NCBI GenBank assembly: GCA_963995525.1
Contig: OZ023206.1
Span: 44,433,018 to 44,497,017, forward strand
Reading direction: 5' to 3'
Origin: Escarpia spicata
Lineage: Eukaryota > Annelida > Polychaeta > Sabellida > Siboglinidae
DNA: 64,000 nucleotides
The position numbers and the translations under genes were made by a program. How positions within the stretch are numbered: position 1 is the stretch's first letter; each line of letters begins with the position of its first letter. The notes beneath the pieces are model-generated. The model saw only the letters and a list, made by a program, of their open reading frames with translations. It made no database searches and was not told the origin of the DNA. Shown here piece by piece: positions 13,255 to 21,471 of this stretch.

Positions 13255-13760
13255 GGTGAAATCCCTATCTTTTAACATGGGATTTTGCTCCGGGGCGCGC
13301 CCATATTACCAGATAACGATTATGCAAATGAGACGAGCTCATTTGCATAAATGCCCTTATTTGGGCAATTTTGGGCGTGGCCAGTTAGTTCCCCATGTTA
13401 AAAGATAGGACATGAAAAAGTAGTTTCGGTTCCCATGTTAAAATATAGGGATTTTGCTTCGGGGCGCGCCCGGATTAAAAGTAGGATATTTTTACCCCAT
13501 GTTAAAAGATAGGAATTTCCCCCAGGGCGCGCCCAGGTTAAAAGATAGGACATTTTACCCCATGTTAAAAGATAGGGATTTCCCCCGGAGCGTACCCAGG
13601 TTAAAGGATAGGGAATTTTCCCCATGTTAAAATATACGGATTTCCATCGGGACGCTCCCAGGTTAAAAGATAGGACATTTTTACCCCAGGTTAAAAGATA
13701 GGGATTTCCCCTGGGGCGCTCCCATGTTAAAAGATAGGAAATTTTCCCAATGTTAAAGGA
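13255..13760. repeat. Tandem repeat with GTTAAAAGATAGG core
   Basis: Six to eight imperfect units contain CCATGTTAAAAGATAGG or CAGGTTAAAAGATAGG alternating with a GGGGCGCGCCC-like GC-rich segment. The first unit (13262-13300) is in the opposite orientation. Unit length is roughly 60-66 bp but irregular. A weakly related motif recurs at 14290. The block sits between the capsid remnant and Polinton copy 1. Confidence 0.8.
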
Positions 13761-14523
13761 TATGAGCTATTATCATTAAGGTATTCGACGACATTTTGTG
13801 TTGGAGGTATCAATTTATCCCAAATTATCCTCTGAAACCTCATGTTAAAACACCGACATACATCATAGGTCAGACATATAGACTAGTGTTGTTAGGTAGT
13901 GGTTAAATTCGTGTCTTTTATAAAACCCGTACTCGAGACGTGTCTGGACATGTTTGTTTGTTGCGAGCGTGAGCGTGCTCACCATGTATGACGTCATTAA
14001 ACTGCTACGCGCAGTAATTTTGTACGCGAGGTGAGTTGGTTATACAGGTAGTGATTTGGTTAGCCATAGTTTTGAACTTGCGCACTTGAATGTAATCCCA
14101 TCATGTGACGTCATAGTCAGTGGCGTCGTGTTATAGTGAGTGGAAAATTCCCCTGTAAAATTTCATTCTAGAAGTTTCTTTGGTAATTTGTTTTCAACAC
14201 ACTACAAAACTGACGCTACTAACCGGTATAAACTGGTATAAACTCGTAACGAATGCACTGTGTGTTGGAAGAACATCCGGGTGTTTGACTCATGTTAAAA
14301 AATAGGAAATAATAAGAAAGGAACTTATCCGCTAAACCATAAACACTTATCTGCTAAAGCACTCAAACTTCCCGGTAACTGTGTAATATTTTGGTCAATC
14401 CCTTTGTGTTTGACCTGTAACATTTGTACTTACCAGACTTTGTATCAATATCGACATAGTTAACACTCTTTTGTAACAAGGTGGTTGGCTCTGAAAAGAA
14501 CCGTTTAGATTAGAATAATCCTT
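13761..14523. other. Intergenic DNA left of Polinton copy 1
   Basis: AT-rich host-like sequence. No gene, RNA or clear repeat was recognised apart from one stray copy of the GTTAAAA-type motif near 14290. Confidence 0.4.
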
Positions 14524-14835
14524 AGTAGTAGTCATGTGGCTGAAGCCCCCGTGTAAAAAGGTCACGCACTCAAGATCAAAGAAACATCAAAGAAATAGGC
14601 TCCTCCCCCAAATTTTTTTCCTAAAACTTAGCACCCTATACGCGCCTATACAGAAAAAGTCAACATCAAAGGATTTGTACTTTTTCCTAAAACGTCACAT
14701 CGGTTGATTGATAGGTTGATTGATAGGGCGACCTGTTGCCCTTTTAGCGTGTGTTTCTGTTCGACCTGTTGCCCTTTAGTGTGTGCTTCTTTTCTCTATG
14801 CGTGATTGAAAGACCCAACGACAAATCAGAGGCTG
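14524..14835 (+). repeat. Left terminal inverted repeat of Polinton copy 1
   Basis: Matches 31868-32211 in reverse complement with small indels. It includes AAGTCAACATCAAAGG and two tandem copies of a CGACCTGTTGCCCTTT-containing unit. In this element class the repeats carry the replication origin and terminal-protein attachment site; that role is inferred here. Confidence 0.9.
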
Positions 14836-14875
14836 GAACCCGCCCAGCCGTATTAATGATTGGCTACTAAGGCTA

Positions 14876-14884
14876 CTATATAGT
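14876..14884 (+). promoter_or_regulatory. TATA box of the rightward gene block
   Basis: ACTATATAG lies about 38 bases upstream of the NADAR start codon at 14916. A start site about 25-30 bases downstream would leave a very short leader. Copy 2 has a TATA box at the equivalent place. Confidence 0.55.
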
Positions 14885-14915
14885 ATGGGCGGCCGGTGAC
14901 GTGAACAGTAGCAGC

Positions 14916-15377
14916 ATGACGATGACTCCCGCTATACATTTCCGTGGGAGTGCGTCGTTCCTATCGAACTGGTATCCGTGTCGAGTGGCGGCGTATGGTC
15001 GGGGCTTCAGATCCGTAGAGCACGCTTATCATTATAGAAAAGCGATGTTTCACGACGATACCCAAACTGCTGAGTGTATCAAATGGGCGTGGTCGGGGTA
15101 TTGCGCAAAACGCCGGAGTTCCAGAATCGAGAAAAGGAGAACGGACGCCGACTGGTACGCCGTTAGGGTCGCGTGCATGAAGTCCCTGCTGATGAGCAAG
15201 TTCGGGGGGTCCAAGAAGTTGAAAGACGCCCTATTGGCTACCGGGGAAGCCGAATTGGTGGAGTGGGTGCCGTCGCACGATGGCTTCTGGGGTATTGGCA
15301 TTGGCGGCAGAGAGGGCCAGAATATGCTCGGTAAATTAGTGATGGAGGTGCGCGAGGAGCTTAGAAGAAACGAATAA
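14916..15377 (+). CDS. NADAR-domain protein (YbiA-like N-glycosidase fold)
   Basis: This 153-residue protein spans a full NADAR domain. Visible motifs are FRGSASFLSNWYP near the start, SVEHAYHYRKA near residue 35, and GFWGIGIGGREGQNMLGKL leading into the family ending LxMEVRE. NADAR proteins cleave N-glycosidic bonds; known members act on riboflavin-pathway intermediates or remove ADP-ribose from guanine in DNA. The first ATG downstream of the TATA box is at 14916. It is the first gene of the capsid block, and its role in the element is unknown. The fold assignment is strong; the substrate is open. Confidence 0.85.
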   Translation: MTMTPAIHFRGSASFLSNWYPCRVAAYGRGFRSVEHAYHYRKAMFHDDTQTAECIKWAWSGYCAKRRSSRIEKRRTDADWYAVRVACMKSLLMSKFGGSKKLKDALLATGEAELVEWVPSHDGFWGIGIGGREGQNMLGKLVMEVREELRRNE

Positions 15378-15415
15378 AGGGGGCGGTTGCGGCCGCGTGC
15401 GCGACAGTCGTGGAT

Positions 15416-16039
15416 ATGAGCAGCGTGCCGTTGAAGCATCCGTTTACGTGTATTGTGGCCGGCCCCACGGGGTGCGGCAAGACTACTTTCGTCGCTCGCC
15501 TAATACGGCATTCGGATGTCATGATCGAGCCGCCGCCCGAGAAAGTCCTGTGGTGCTACGGCCAGTGGCAGGACGCCTACAAGACGATGCCGCCTACAAT
15601 AGAATTCGTAGAGGGTCTACCGGATCCGACGCGCTTAGACGGTAAAATGAGGACGCTTTTAGTGCTCGATGACCTCATGGAGGAAACCAATAGTCGGGTC
15701 ACGACCCTGTTTACTAAAAAAAGCCATCACTGTAACACGTCCGTCGTACAGTTGCTGCAGAATATGTTTCCGAAAGGAAAAGAGAGCCGCACGATTAGTC
15801 TGAACGCTCAATATATGGTACTATTCAAGAGCCCCCGGGATGCCGGTCAAGTAGGTCACCTAGCAAAACAGATGTATCCGCGTAAGGTTGACTACATGAT
15901 CGAGTCTTTCAAAGACGCCACGTCGGACGCGTACGGCTATCTTTTCGTAGATTTGAAACAGGAAACGGAGGAGTCCATGCGCATGCGCACGTGTATATTT
16001 CCAGACGATCGCCTCCAGTACGCCTACGTGAGGCGATAA
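15416..16039 (+). CDS. DNA-packaging ATPase (FtsK/HerA, A32-like)
   Basis: 207 residues. Walker A is GPTGCGKT at residues 16-23 and Walker B is LLVLDD at 81-86, followed by a conserved SLNAQYMVLFKSPRD segment near 129-141 and AGQVGHLAKQMYP. This matches the short genome-packaging ATPases of Polintons, adintoviruses and virophages, which drive DNA into the capsid. The start is the ATG at 15416, giving an N-terminus that aligns with copy 2. It sits 38 bases after the NADAR gene. The frame is intact. Confidence 0.9.
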   Translation: MSSVPLKHPFTCIVAGPTGCGKTTFVARLIRHSDVMIEPPPEKVLWCYGQWQDAYKTMPPTIEFVEGLPDPTRLDGKMRTLLVLDDLMEETNSRVTTLFTKKSHHCNTSVVQLLQNMFPKGKESRTISLNAQYMVLFKSPRDAGQVGHLAKQMYPRKVDYMIESFKDATSDAYGYLFVDLKQETEESMRMRTCIFPDDRLQYAYVRR

Positions 16040-16079
16040 AAGGAGGGTGCCGTCACTGGGCGCGTCATTCGCTTTAAGG

Positions 16080-16436
16080 ATGACGGACCGTGTGAAGAGG
16101 CATGTCCTGGCGTTGCAGCTGCTGAGCCGTACTAAGAAGAACGTCGCACTGCGAAAGGCCGTAATCGCCCACGCCGACGCCGACCTCGTGTGTAGTCTGT
16201 GCGATTGCGCCTACAACATTCTTATTGGGAACGTGACAATATCGGCGAAGCAGAAAAAAGTACTGGCAAAATACAAGAATCATTTGCGTAAGCTGGCGAA
16301 CAAAAAGGTGCCCGTCAAACAGAAACGGGCCATTCTGCAAACGGGGTCGGGCGCCTTTCTGACGGCCCTGCTGGCACCGTTAGCAAGCACCGTTTTACTG
16401 CCCCTGCTCAGACAGACTTTCGACGGGAAAAAGTGA
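16080..16436 (+). CDS. Small basic protein with hydrophobic C-terminus, Polinton-conserved
   Basis: 118 residues. The N-terminal two thirds are Lys/Arg-rich with a paired cysteine motif (LVCSLCDCAYNIL, about residues 39-51). The C-terminus is a hydrophobic stretch of about 22 residues (ALLAPLASTVLLPLL). Copy 2 carries a clear homologue. Proteins of this pattern are common in Polinton/adintovirus genomes and are thought to be virion core or membrane-active proteins, but I cannot name a verified function. ATG 16080 is chosen because the upstream extension has only a GTG. The stop lies 4 bases before the next ATG. Confidence 0.7.
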   Translation: MTDRVKRHVLALQLLSRTKKNVALRKAVIAHADADLVCSLCDCAYNILIGNVTISAKQKKVLAKYKNHLRKLANKKVPVKQKRAILQTGSGAFLTALLAPLASTVLLPLLRQTFDGKK

Positions 16437-16440
16437 GAGG

Positions 16441-17184
16441 ATGCAGCACGCAAAGAAGATGGCGTTGGTCGATCCGCGATTGGTGGAGAGCCTACTGCCG
16501 CTCATCGACCAACCGCCGAGCACGACCCGGTCGCGTGCGATGAGTAGCCTGGACAGTGACATGAAAAACGTTCTAGAACGATCGGATTTATCGGATTACG
16601 ATAAGGCGGTGTCGTACAATCAGCTGTTGGGCCGCTACAACGGGCTAGAGGCGGCCCGAGCGGCGCAGCCAGTACGCGTGTCGGTGGTGAGCGAATCGAC
16701 GCCGGCGGCGACGACAGAGGCGACAACGACGGCGGCGCCGCCCTCGGACGCCATAGAGCGCGAAATAGTGGAGAGCGTGCCGAAAACCCTGAAAGCGAAA
16801 GCCGGCCGACTTATTGCAAAAATGAAATCCGATCCGCTGTGTCGATGGAACGACCGCGGCGAGTTCTTGTACGACGGTCGAACGGTTAAGGGGAGCAACA
16901 TGGTCGACCTCGTGAACGACCTTATGCGAACACGAAAGAAGATGGCCCCTCCTGTAGGGTGGCAAGCGTTCGGGGAGCGCATGAGGGGACTGAACGTTCC
17001 TATGGAGTTCGTCGGTAACCCCCGGTATCGGAAGGCCATGCAGCAGCAGTCGAAACGGGTAGAAGAGACGGCGTCGACGCCGGCTAAGCCCATTCGGCTC
17101 GGCAAGACGTGGACGCAGCAACACAGACGGACCGCCGTTAAAAAACGCCGTAGCGAAGCGCAAGAGTGGGAGACGTCGTCTTAA
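16441..17184 (+). CDS. Polinton-conserved protein of unknown function
   Basis: 247 residues, shared with copy 2 throughout. The N-terminus reads KKMALVDPRLVESLL. A predicted helical region around residues 35-75 has YNQLLGRYNGLEAARAAQP. It is followed by an Ala/Thr-rich linker and a conserved C-terminal domain with LIAKMKSDPLCRWNDRGEF and PMEFVGNPRYRKAM. The tail is basic. I do not recognise an enzymatic motif. Its place between the core-like protein and the integrase in both copies suggests a structural or assembly role, which is an inference. Confidence 0.7.
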   Translation: MQHAKKMALVDPRLVESLLPLIDQPPSTTRSRAMSSLDSDMKNVLERSDLSDYDKAVSYNQLLGRYNGLEAARAAQPVRVSVVSESTPAATTEATTTAAPPSDAIEREIVESVPKTLKAKAGRLIAKMKSDPLCRWNDRGEFLYDGRTVKGSNMVDLVNDLMRTRKKMAPPVGWQAFGERMRGLNVPMEFVGNPRYRKAMQQQSKRVEETASTPAKPIRLGKTWTQQHRRTAVKKRRSEAQEWETSS

Positions 17185-17192
17185 GATCAGAA

Positions 17193-17246
17193 ATGCGAAG
17201 GTCGGTGATCGTCGTCGTAGCCGCCACAGTGCTTGTCCTCGTCTAA
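17193..17246 (+). CDS. 17-residue hydrophobic micro-ORF (possible membrane peptide)
   Basis: MRRSVIVVVAATVLVLV, a basic start followed by a single hydrophobic run. It sits 8 bases after the stop of the preceding gene. At the same place copy 2 has a 56-codon ORF beginning with basic and polar residues and one membrane span. Short ORFs of this kind can arise by chance, so positional conservation is the only support. Confidence 0.3.
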   Translation: MRRSVIVVVAATVLVLV

Positions 17247-17293
17247 GTCGGCATATTGGCGTGCGTCAATCGTGATTGTTTATCAACGTTGTC

Positions 17294-18397
17294 ATGGTGT
17301 CCGGGTGGACTCGTGGCGCTAAACGAAAGCGTCGTCAACGAGACGATTCTCTTCTGAGGCGCGCCTATTACGACCCGAAACAGGCGGGCAGCTATGGCGG
17401 CGTCGACGCATTGTATAGGGGGGTCGCAGCACGCAAACCGGTCGTCGAGCGGTGGCTTGCGGCCCAAGATACGTACACCCTGCACAAACCGGTTAAACGA
17501 AAGTTCAAACGACGCTGCGTTATCGTCGGTGGTCGAAACCAGCAGTGGCAAGCCGATTTGGTCGACGTCGCTACACTGAAAAAATTCAATGACGGCATAA
17601 CGTTTCTATTGACGGTTATCGACGTCTTCTCGAAGCGGGCGTGGTGCGTCCCGTTGAAGAGTAAGTCGGGACCGTCTCTCGTCGCGGCCTTCGAGACCCT
17701 GTTGCAGGCGGAACGACCGCCGCACGCCCTGCAGACGGACAAGGGGATGGAGTTTCTCAACGCTCCCCTACAGAAACTCTTGAGGAGCCACGGCGTTCGT
17801 CATTTCGTGACGCATAACGAGGAGACTAAGGCGAGCGTCGTGGAACGCTTCAATAGGACGCTGAAGACGCGCATGTGGCGCTATTTTACGAAACATCAGA
17901 CGCTGCGACACGTAGAGGCGTTGCCGCAGCTCGTACGATCGTACAACAACGCCTACCATCGAAGCATCGGCAGGACGCCGGCGAGCGTTAACGCCGAAAA
18001 CCAGGAGAACGTATGGCAACGACTGTACGGGGGCGCCTCCGGCGGTGGTAAACCGAAACTGCAAGAGGGAGACCGCGTGCGCATCAGCAAGGTGAAGGGT
18101 TGGTTCAGAAAAGGGTACATGGCTAACTGGAGCGAAGAGCTCTTCACCATCGTAGAGGCGCATCCGTCCGAGCCGCCCGTGTATCGGCTGGAGGACGACG
18201 CCGGGACGCCGGTAGAGGGCACCTTTTACGAGGAGGAGGTACAAAGCGTGATCGTCCCGAAGGACAAACTGTATCGCGTGGAGGACGTTCTACGGCGCCG
18301 TAAGGGGGGCACTGAAGTGCTCGTGAAATGGAGCGGCTATCCGGCCTCGTTCAACAGCTGGATCGACGCCGGGGCGCTCGTGGACTATAAAGGGTAG
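17294..18397 (+). CDS. Retroviral-type integrase with C-terminal chromodomain
   Basis: 367 residues from ATG 17294, which starts MVSGW in both copies. The rve core has catalytic Asp88 (QWQADLVD), Asp149 (LQTDKGMEFLN) and Glu184 (ASVVERFNRTLK). The region around residues 265-325 is SH3-like, with KKGYMANWSEELF-type text in both copies. A chromodomain spans about 326-363 (YRVEDVLRRR, VLVKWSGYPASFNSWI). Polinton integrases catalyse insertion of the linear DNA, and the chromodomain may steer it to modified histones. The catalytic triad and frame are intact, unlike copy 2. Confidence 0.93.
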   Translation: MVSGWTRGAKRKRRQRDDSLLRRAYYDPKQAGSYGGVDALYRGVAARKPVVERWLAAQDTYTLHKPVKRKFKRRCVIVGGRNQQWQADLVDVATLKKFNDGITFLLTVIDVFSKRAWCVPLKSKSGPSLVAAFETLLQAERPPHALQTDKGMEFLNAPLQKLLRSHGVRHFVTHNEETKASVVERFNRTLKTRMWRYFTKHQTLRHVEALPQLVRSYNNAYHRSIGRTPASVNAENQENVWQRLYGGASGGGKPKLQEGDRVRISKVKGWFRKGYMANWSEELFTIVEAHPSEPPVYRLEDDAGTPVEGTFYEEEVQSVIVPKDKLYRVEDVLRRRKGGTEVLVKWSGYPASFNSWIDAGALVDYKG

Positions 18398-18497
18398 GGG
18401 CGGTCGCCGGACAGTCATCATCATCATCATCATGTGGATGCGCCATATGGGGTGCTGGCGCCTACACGAGGCGGGCCTATGCAACGGTTTTTCGTTC

Positions 18498-18509
18498 TTT
18501 TATAAAGGC
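18498..18509 (+). promoter_or_regulatory. Internal TATA promoter of the capsid genes
   Basis: TTTTATAAAGGC lies about 40 bases before the ATG of the small membrane protein at 18544. The surrounding 100 bases (about 18440-18540) are strongly conserved with 61540-61635 in copy 2, where the box is CTATAAGG. Conservation of this DNA, rather than of one reading frame, suggests a separate promoter for the membrane-protein, penton, capsid and protease genes. Confidence 0.5.
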
Positions 18510-18543
18510 CCCTGCTGCCTTGAGAGACCGCAGTGGCGCAACG

Positions 18544-18888
18544 ATGACCGACGGGGCGACATCCAACTAGACGCCTACAAGCGGCGGGCGGCCTACACAC
18601 GGGGAAGCCGACGAAAACGACTCAAGCGCCTTCGCGATCGACGCCAGCGCGGACACCGTCGACGCGTCCGCACCTATCACCCCCTCCGTCCACGAACACG
18701 CTCCATGGCATTTCTTCGGGAGCGACTGCCCTAGATCCGAGATCATCTTCATATGCCAGGTCGTCATCCTGTACGCGGTCATCATCGTGAGTATATACAA
18801 TCTGTCGAGAGGTCAGGGCGACTCCAACCTGTGGACGGCGCTGCTGAGTAGCTGTCTCGGCTACCTGCTCCCGAGTCCGTCTATATGA
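18544..18888 (+). pseudogene. Small single-pass membrane protein with premature stop
   Basis: The frame from ATG 18544 hits a TAG at codon 9 (18568-18570) and then runs open to the TGA at 18886. The downstream part has an acidic region, then SDCPRSEIIFICQVVILY and AVIIVSIYNLSRGQGDSN, a membrane span near residues 70-90, and a conserved SSCLGYLLPSPS end. Copy 2 has an uninterrupted homologue. Either the gene is inactivated, the stop is read through, or a downstream non-ATG start is used. The stop overlaps the next ATG (ATGA at 18885-18888). Confidence 0.7.
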
Positions 18889-19733
18889 TGGCGGCGTCGT
18901 CTGACTTTTACCTGGTACTGCCGAGCAACGCGTCCATGAAAGAGCACCCCGAAAACACGTTGACTCACTACACCACGAAGCTGCCGCGGCGCATCGACCT
19001 GTCGGGTCAATGGGAGTGCGGTATGGTAAATATACAGTACCCGCACACGTGGTACAACGTGAGGGTCGCGGACTCGTACTTTCATCTGTCCTGCAGGACG
19101 GCGTCGCCAAATACACTGTTTAACTTTGGCGGCGAGCCGGTTTTCCGACAGGGGCAAATTCCTTACGGGTTTTACAACAGCGCTTACGAGCTGACGCGAG
19201 AGATCAACGAGGAACTAGTGAAACTGAGCACCGACCCCGTCAAGGCACGCCTGACGTACAGCACCATCACCAACCGGATGACGCTACATCTATCGCAGGG
19301 TGTCGAATTTCGCTTGCCGCCCGATAGCCGACTGAAGAACGTGCTAGGTTTCGAATCGTCCGTTATCATGAGCCCCATCTTGGGACCGATGGCCGGCAGC
19401 GGAAACGCCACCTACTCCTACGAGCACGAGGGCGCGCATACGGTGGCCCTGAACGCGGGTATCGACACGCTGTACGTGTACACCGATATCGTGGAGACGC
19501 GCATCGTCGGCGACACGTTTGCCCCGCTCCTTCGACCCGTCGCCATCTTGGGGCTGAACGGGGCCACTATTGCGAACTCGTTCGACCGCATTCAATACGT
19601 GCCCCTCCTGAGGCGCCAATTCGAGACGGTCGAGATCGATATAAGGGACGACTTCGGTCAACCGATACCATTCGAGGGGGGGAAACTCGTGACGACGCTT
19701 CACATCAGACGCTGCAAATCTAAACTGTTTTGA
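18885..19733 (+). CDS. Minor capsid / penton-like protein
   Basis: 282 residues. The N-terminus SDFYLVLPSNASMKEHPENT leads into a beta-rich protein with WECGMVNIQYPHTWYNV, YGFYNSAYELTREIN, a VYTDIVETRIVGD segment and the ending GGKLVTTLHIRRCKSKLF. This arrangement matches the minor capsid (penton, jelly-roll) proteins of Polintons and adintoviruses, which form the vertices. The start ATG overlaps the stop of the preceding ORF. The frame is complete; copy 2 has a frameshift near its start. Assignment to penton rests on gene order and family memory, not on structure. Confidence 0.75.
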   Translation: MMAASSDFYLVLPSNASMKEHPENTLTHYTTKLPRRIDLSGQWECGMVNIQYPHTWYNVRVADSYFHLSCRTASPNTLFNFGGEPVFRQGQIPYGFYNSAYELTREINEELVKLSTDPVKARLTYSTITNRMTLHLSQGVEFRLPPDSRLKNVLGFESSVIMSPILGPMAGSGNATYSYEHEGAHTVALNAGIDTLYVYTDIVETRIVGDTFAPLLRPVAILGLNGATIANSFDRIQYVPLLRRQFETVEIDIRDDFGQPIPFEGGKLVTTLHIRRCKSKLF

Positions 19734-19735
19734 CG

Positions 19736-20158
19736 ATGACGACGCGCAACGCGTACGACGACTACTACCTTCGTCAGGTCGGCGGCTCGCTACCCGTTTT
19801 CGTCGGTGGCCGAGGCCAGCGGGGTCACGGTCTGGGCAATCTCTTCGGCAGCCTGTTTCGAAGCGCCATGCCGCTTATTAAGAGGGGCGCCGTGGCGCTG
19901 GGGAAGCGCTTCCTTAACACGGGCATACGTACGGCGCAGGACGTCGTCGCCGGCCAGAATCTGAAACAGGCGGTAAAAAGGCGCGCGAAAGAGGCCGGCG
20001 CCGACCTACTCGACGGCCTACTGAATAAGCCGCCGTCGCCGCCGAAAAAACGCCGCCGCCGACGAATAAAACCACCGGGTAAGGCGGCAGCGGCCAGTAA
20101 GAAGAAGGGGCGCCGCCCGAAACGGACGTCACCGCCGAGCGATATATTCAGTCGTTAG
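19736..20158 (+). CDS. Basic pX/pVI-like virion protein
   Basis: 140 residues from ATG 19736, two bases after the penton stop. The N-terminus has a conserved YYLRQVGGSLPVFVGGRGQR, followed by a Gly/Leu-rich amphipathic stretch HGLGNLFGSLFRSAMPLIKR. The C-terminal half is strongly basic with runs of Lys, Arg and Pro. The pattern recalls adenovirus core protein X and protein VI and is typical of the PX gene placed before the capsid gene in adintoviruses. The likely role is DNA condensation or membrane disruption; the function is inferred. In copy 2 the C-terminal half is deleted. Confidence 0.65.
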   Translation: MTTRNAYDDYYLRQVGGSLPVFVGGRGQRGHGLGNLFGSLFRSAMPLIKRGAVALGKRFLNTGIRTAQDVVAGQNLKQAVKRRAKEAGADLLDGLLNKPPSPPKKRRRRRIKPPGKAAAASKKKGRRPKRTSPPSDIFSR

Positions 20159-20168
20159 GAAACACAAA

Positions 20169-21470
20169 ATGGCGTTCGTGCATCGGCAATCGTGCGAGGG
20201 CGTCAAGACCGAACTTGACCTGTTCGACATGCCGATGACGCAGACGAGCATCGTGAGCGGTCAGTGGATCGACTATCAGCCGCTGACGTCTCTCGACGCC
20301 GGCGGGCCTATCGAATTTCTCGTCCCGGGTTCGGGCGAAGACTACGTGGACCTGTCGAGCGTTAGACTGTACGTCCGATTCAAACTGGTCCAGGGAGACG
20401 GCACCGATCTCGCGAACGATTCCGTCGTGGCGCCGGTCAATAATTTTCTCCATTCGATGTTCAGCCAAGTCGACGTATCGCTGAATGGAACGCTCGTAAC
20501 GCCGTCGACCAATACGTACCCGTATCGGGCGTACCTCGAAACGCTGCTGAGCTACGGCAAGGAGGCAAAAGAGACGCAGCTCCAGGGGGCCCTGTGGTAC
20601 AAAGATGCCGCCGGCCATATGGAGACCACCGACGGCGGGGGGAACGGCGGGTATACGGCGCGGGGCCGCCTCACGGCGAACAGCAACGAGGTGGAGATGA
20701 TGGGACGCCTACACGTCGACGTGTTCATGCAAAACCGGTACCTGGTGGACGGCGTCGACATGAAGATGCGACTGGTGCGCGCGAAGGACGCCTTCGCGCT
20801 CATCGGCGACGCAGTCGATCCGGGGTGGAAAATCGTGCTGTTGGAGACCTACCTGCAAGTGCGAAAGGTGAACCCGACCGTCCAGCTCGCCCACATTAAA
20901 GCGTTGGCGCGCGGGACGGCCAAATACCCGATACGTCGCGTCGACACCAAGGTGTTCTCGATACCGCAGGGGACGATGTCTCACACGCACGAGAACGTCT
21001 ACCTGGGCTGCCTCCCGAAACGCGTGTTCCTGTTCCTGATAGACAACGACGCCTTTAACGGGACGTACGTTAAAAACCCGTTCAACGCGAAACACAACAA
21101 CATAAACTTCGTGGCGCTCTACGCCGACGGTCGTCAGATACCGAGCAAACCACTGCAGCCGAACTTTACGCAGCGGCACTACATACGAAGCTACATGAAC
21201 CTCTTCGCGGCGACGGGAAAAGGGTACGAGGACGAGGGAAACGACCTGACGCGCTACGACTTCGGCGGCGGCTACACCATCTTCGGTTTCGATCTGACGC
21301 CCGACTGCTGCGACGGGGACCACTTTAACCTCGTGCGTAAGGGGGCGCTGCGTGCCGAAATACACTTCTCTGCCCCACTACCCCTACCGGTGAACGTCAT
21401 CGTGCACGCCGAATTCGAGGGGGTGGTGGAGGTCGACATGAACCGGAACGTCGTGCTCGAATCGTTGTAG
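20169..21470 (+). CDS. Major capsid protein (double jelly-roll)
   Basis: 433 residues, intact. Recognisable segments include SIVSGQWIDYQPLTSLD and IEFLVPGSGEDYVDLS (residues 28-65), NNFLHSMFSQVDVSLNGTLV near 95, YRAYLETLLSYGKEAKETQL near 120, GTMSHTHENVYLGCLPKRVF near 270 and FGFDLTPDCCDGDHFNLV near 380. This is the Polinton capsid family that includes the C. elegans protein F54H12.2. It would form the icosahedral shell. ATG 20169 follows the pX-like gene by 10 bases, and the stop is one base before the protease ATG. Confidence 0.92.
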   Translation: MAFVHRQSCEGVKTELDLFDMPMTQTSIVSGQWIDYQPLTSLDAGGPIEFLVPGSGEDYVDLSSVRLYVRFKLVQGDGTDLANDSVVAPVNNFLHSMFSQVDVSLNGTLVTPSTNTYPYRAYLETLLSYGKEAKETQLQGALWYKDAAGHMETTDGGGNGGYTARGRLTANSNEVEMMGRLHVDVFMQNRYLVDGVDMKMRLVRAKDAFALIGDAVDPGWKIVLLETYLQVRKVNPTVQLAHIKALARGTAKYPIRRVDTKVFSIPQGTMSHTHENVYLGCLPKRVFLFLIDNDAFNGTYVKNPFNAKHNNINFVALYADGRQIPSKPLQPNFTQRHYIRSYMNLFAATGKGYEDEGNDLTRYDFGGGYTIFGFDLTPDCCDGDHFNLVRKGALRAEIHFSAPLPLPVNVIVHAEFEGVVEVDMNRNVVLESL

Positions 21471-21471
21471 C

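Noticed and set aside
13255..13760. CRISPR-like array
   Set aside because: The repeats are imperfect, alternate with related GC-rich blocks rather than unique spacers, and the genome is eukaryotic.
17294..18397. Retroviral or Ty3/Gypsy origin of the integrase
   Set aside because: There is no reverse transcriptase, gag or LTR nearby. The gene is embedded among capsid, ATPase and protein-primed polymerase genes, as in Polintons.
18432..18734. 100-codon forward ORF sharing WRLHEAGLC and GFSFFYKGPCC with copy 2 (61263-61784)
   Set aside because: It surrounds the conserved TATA promoter and then overlaps the membrane-protein gene. Conservation is better explained at DNA level, and copy 2 has no ATG for it. 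It is kept as a promoter, though a micro-protein is not fully excluded.
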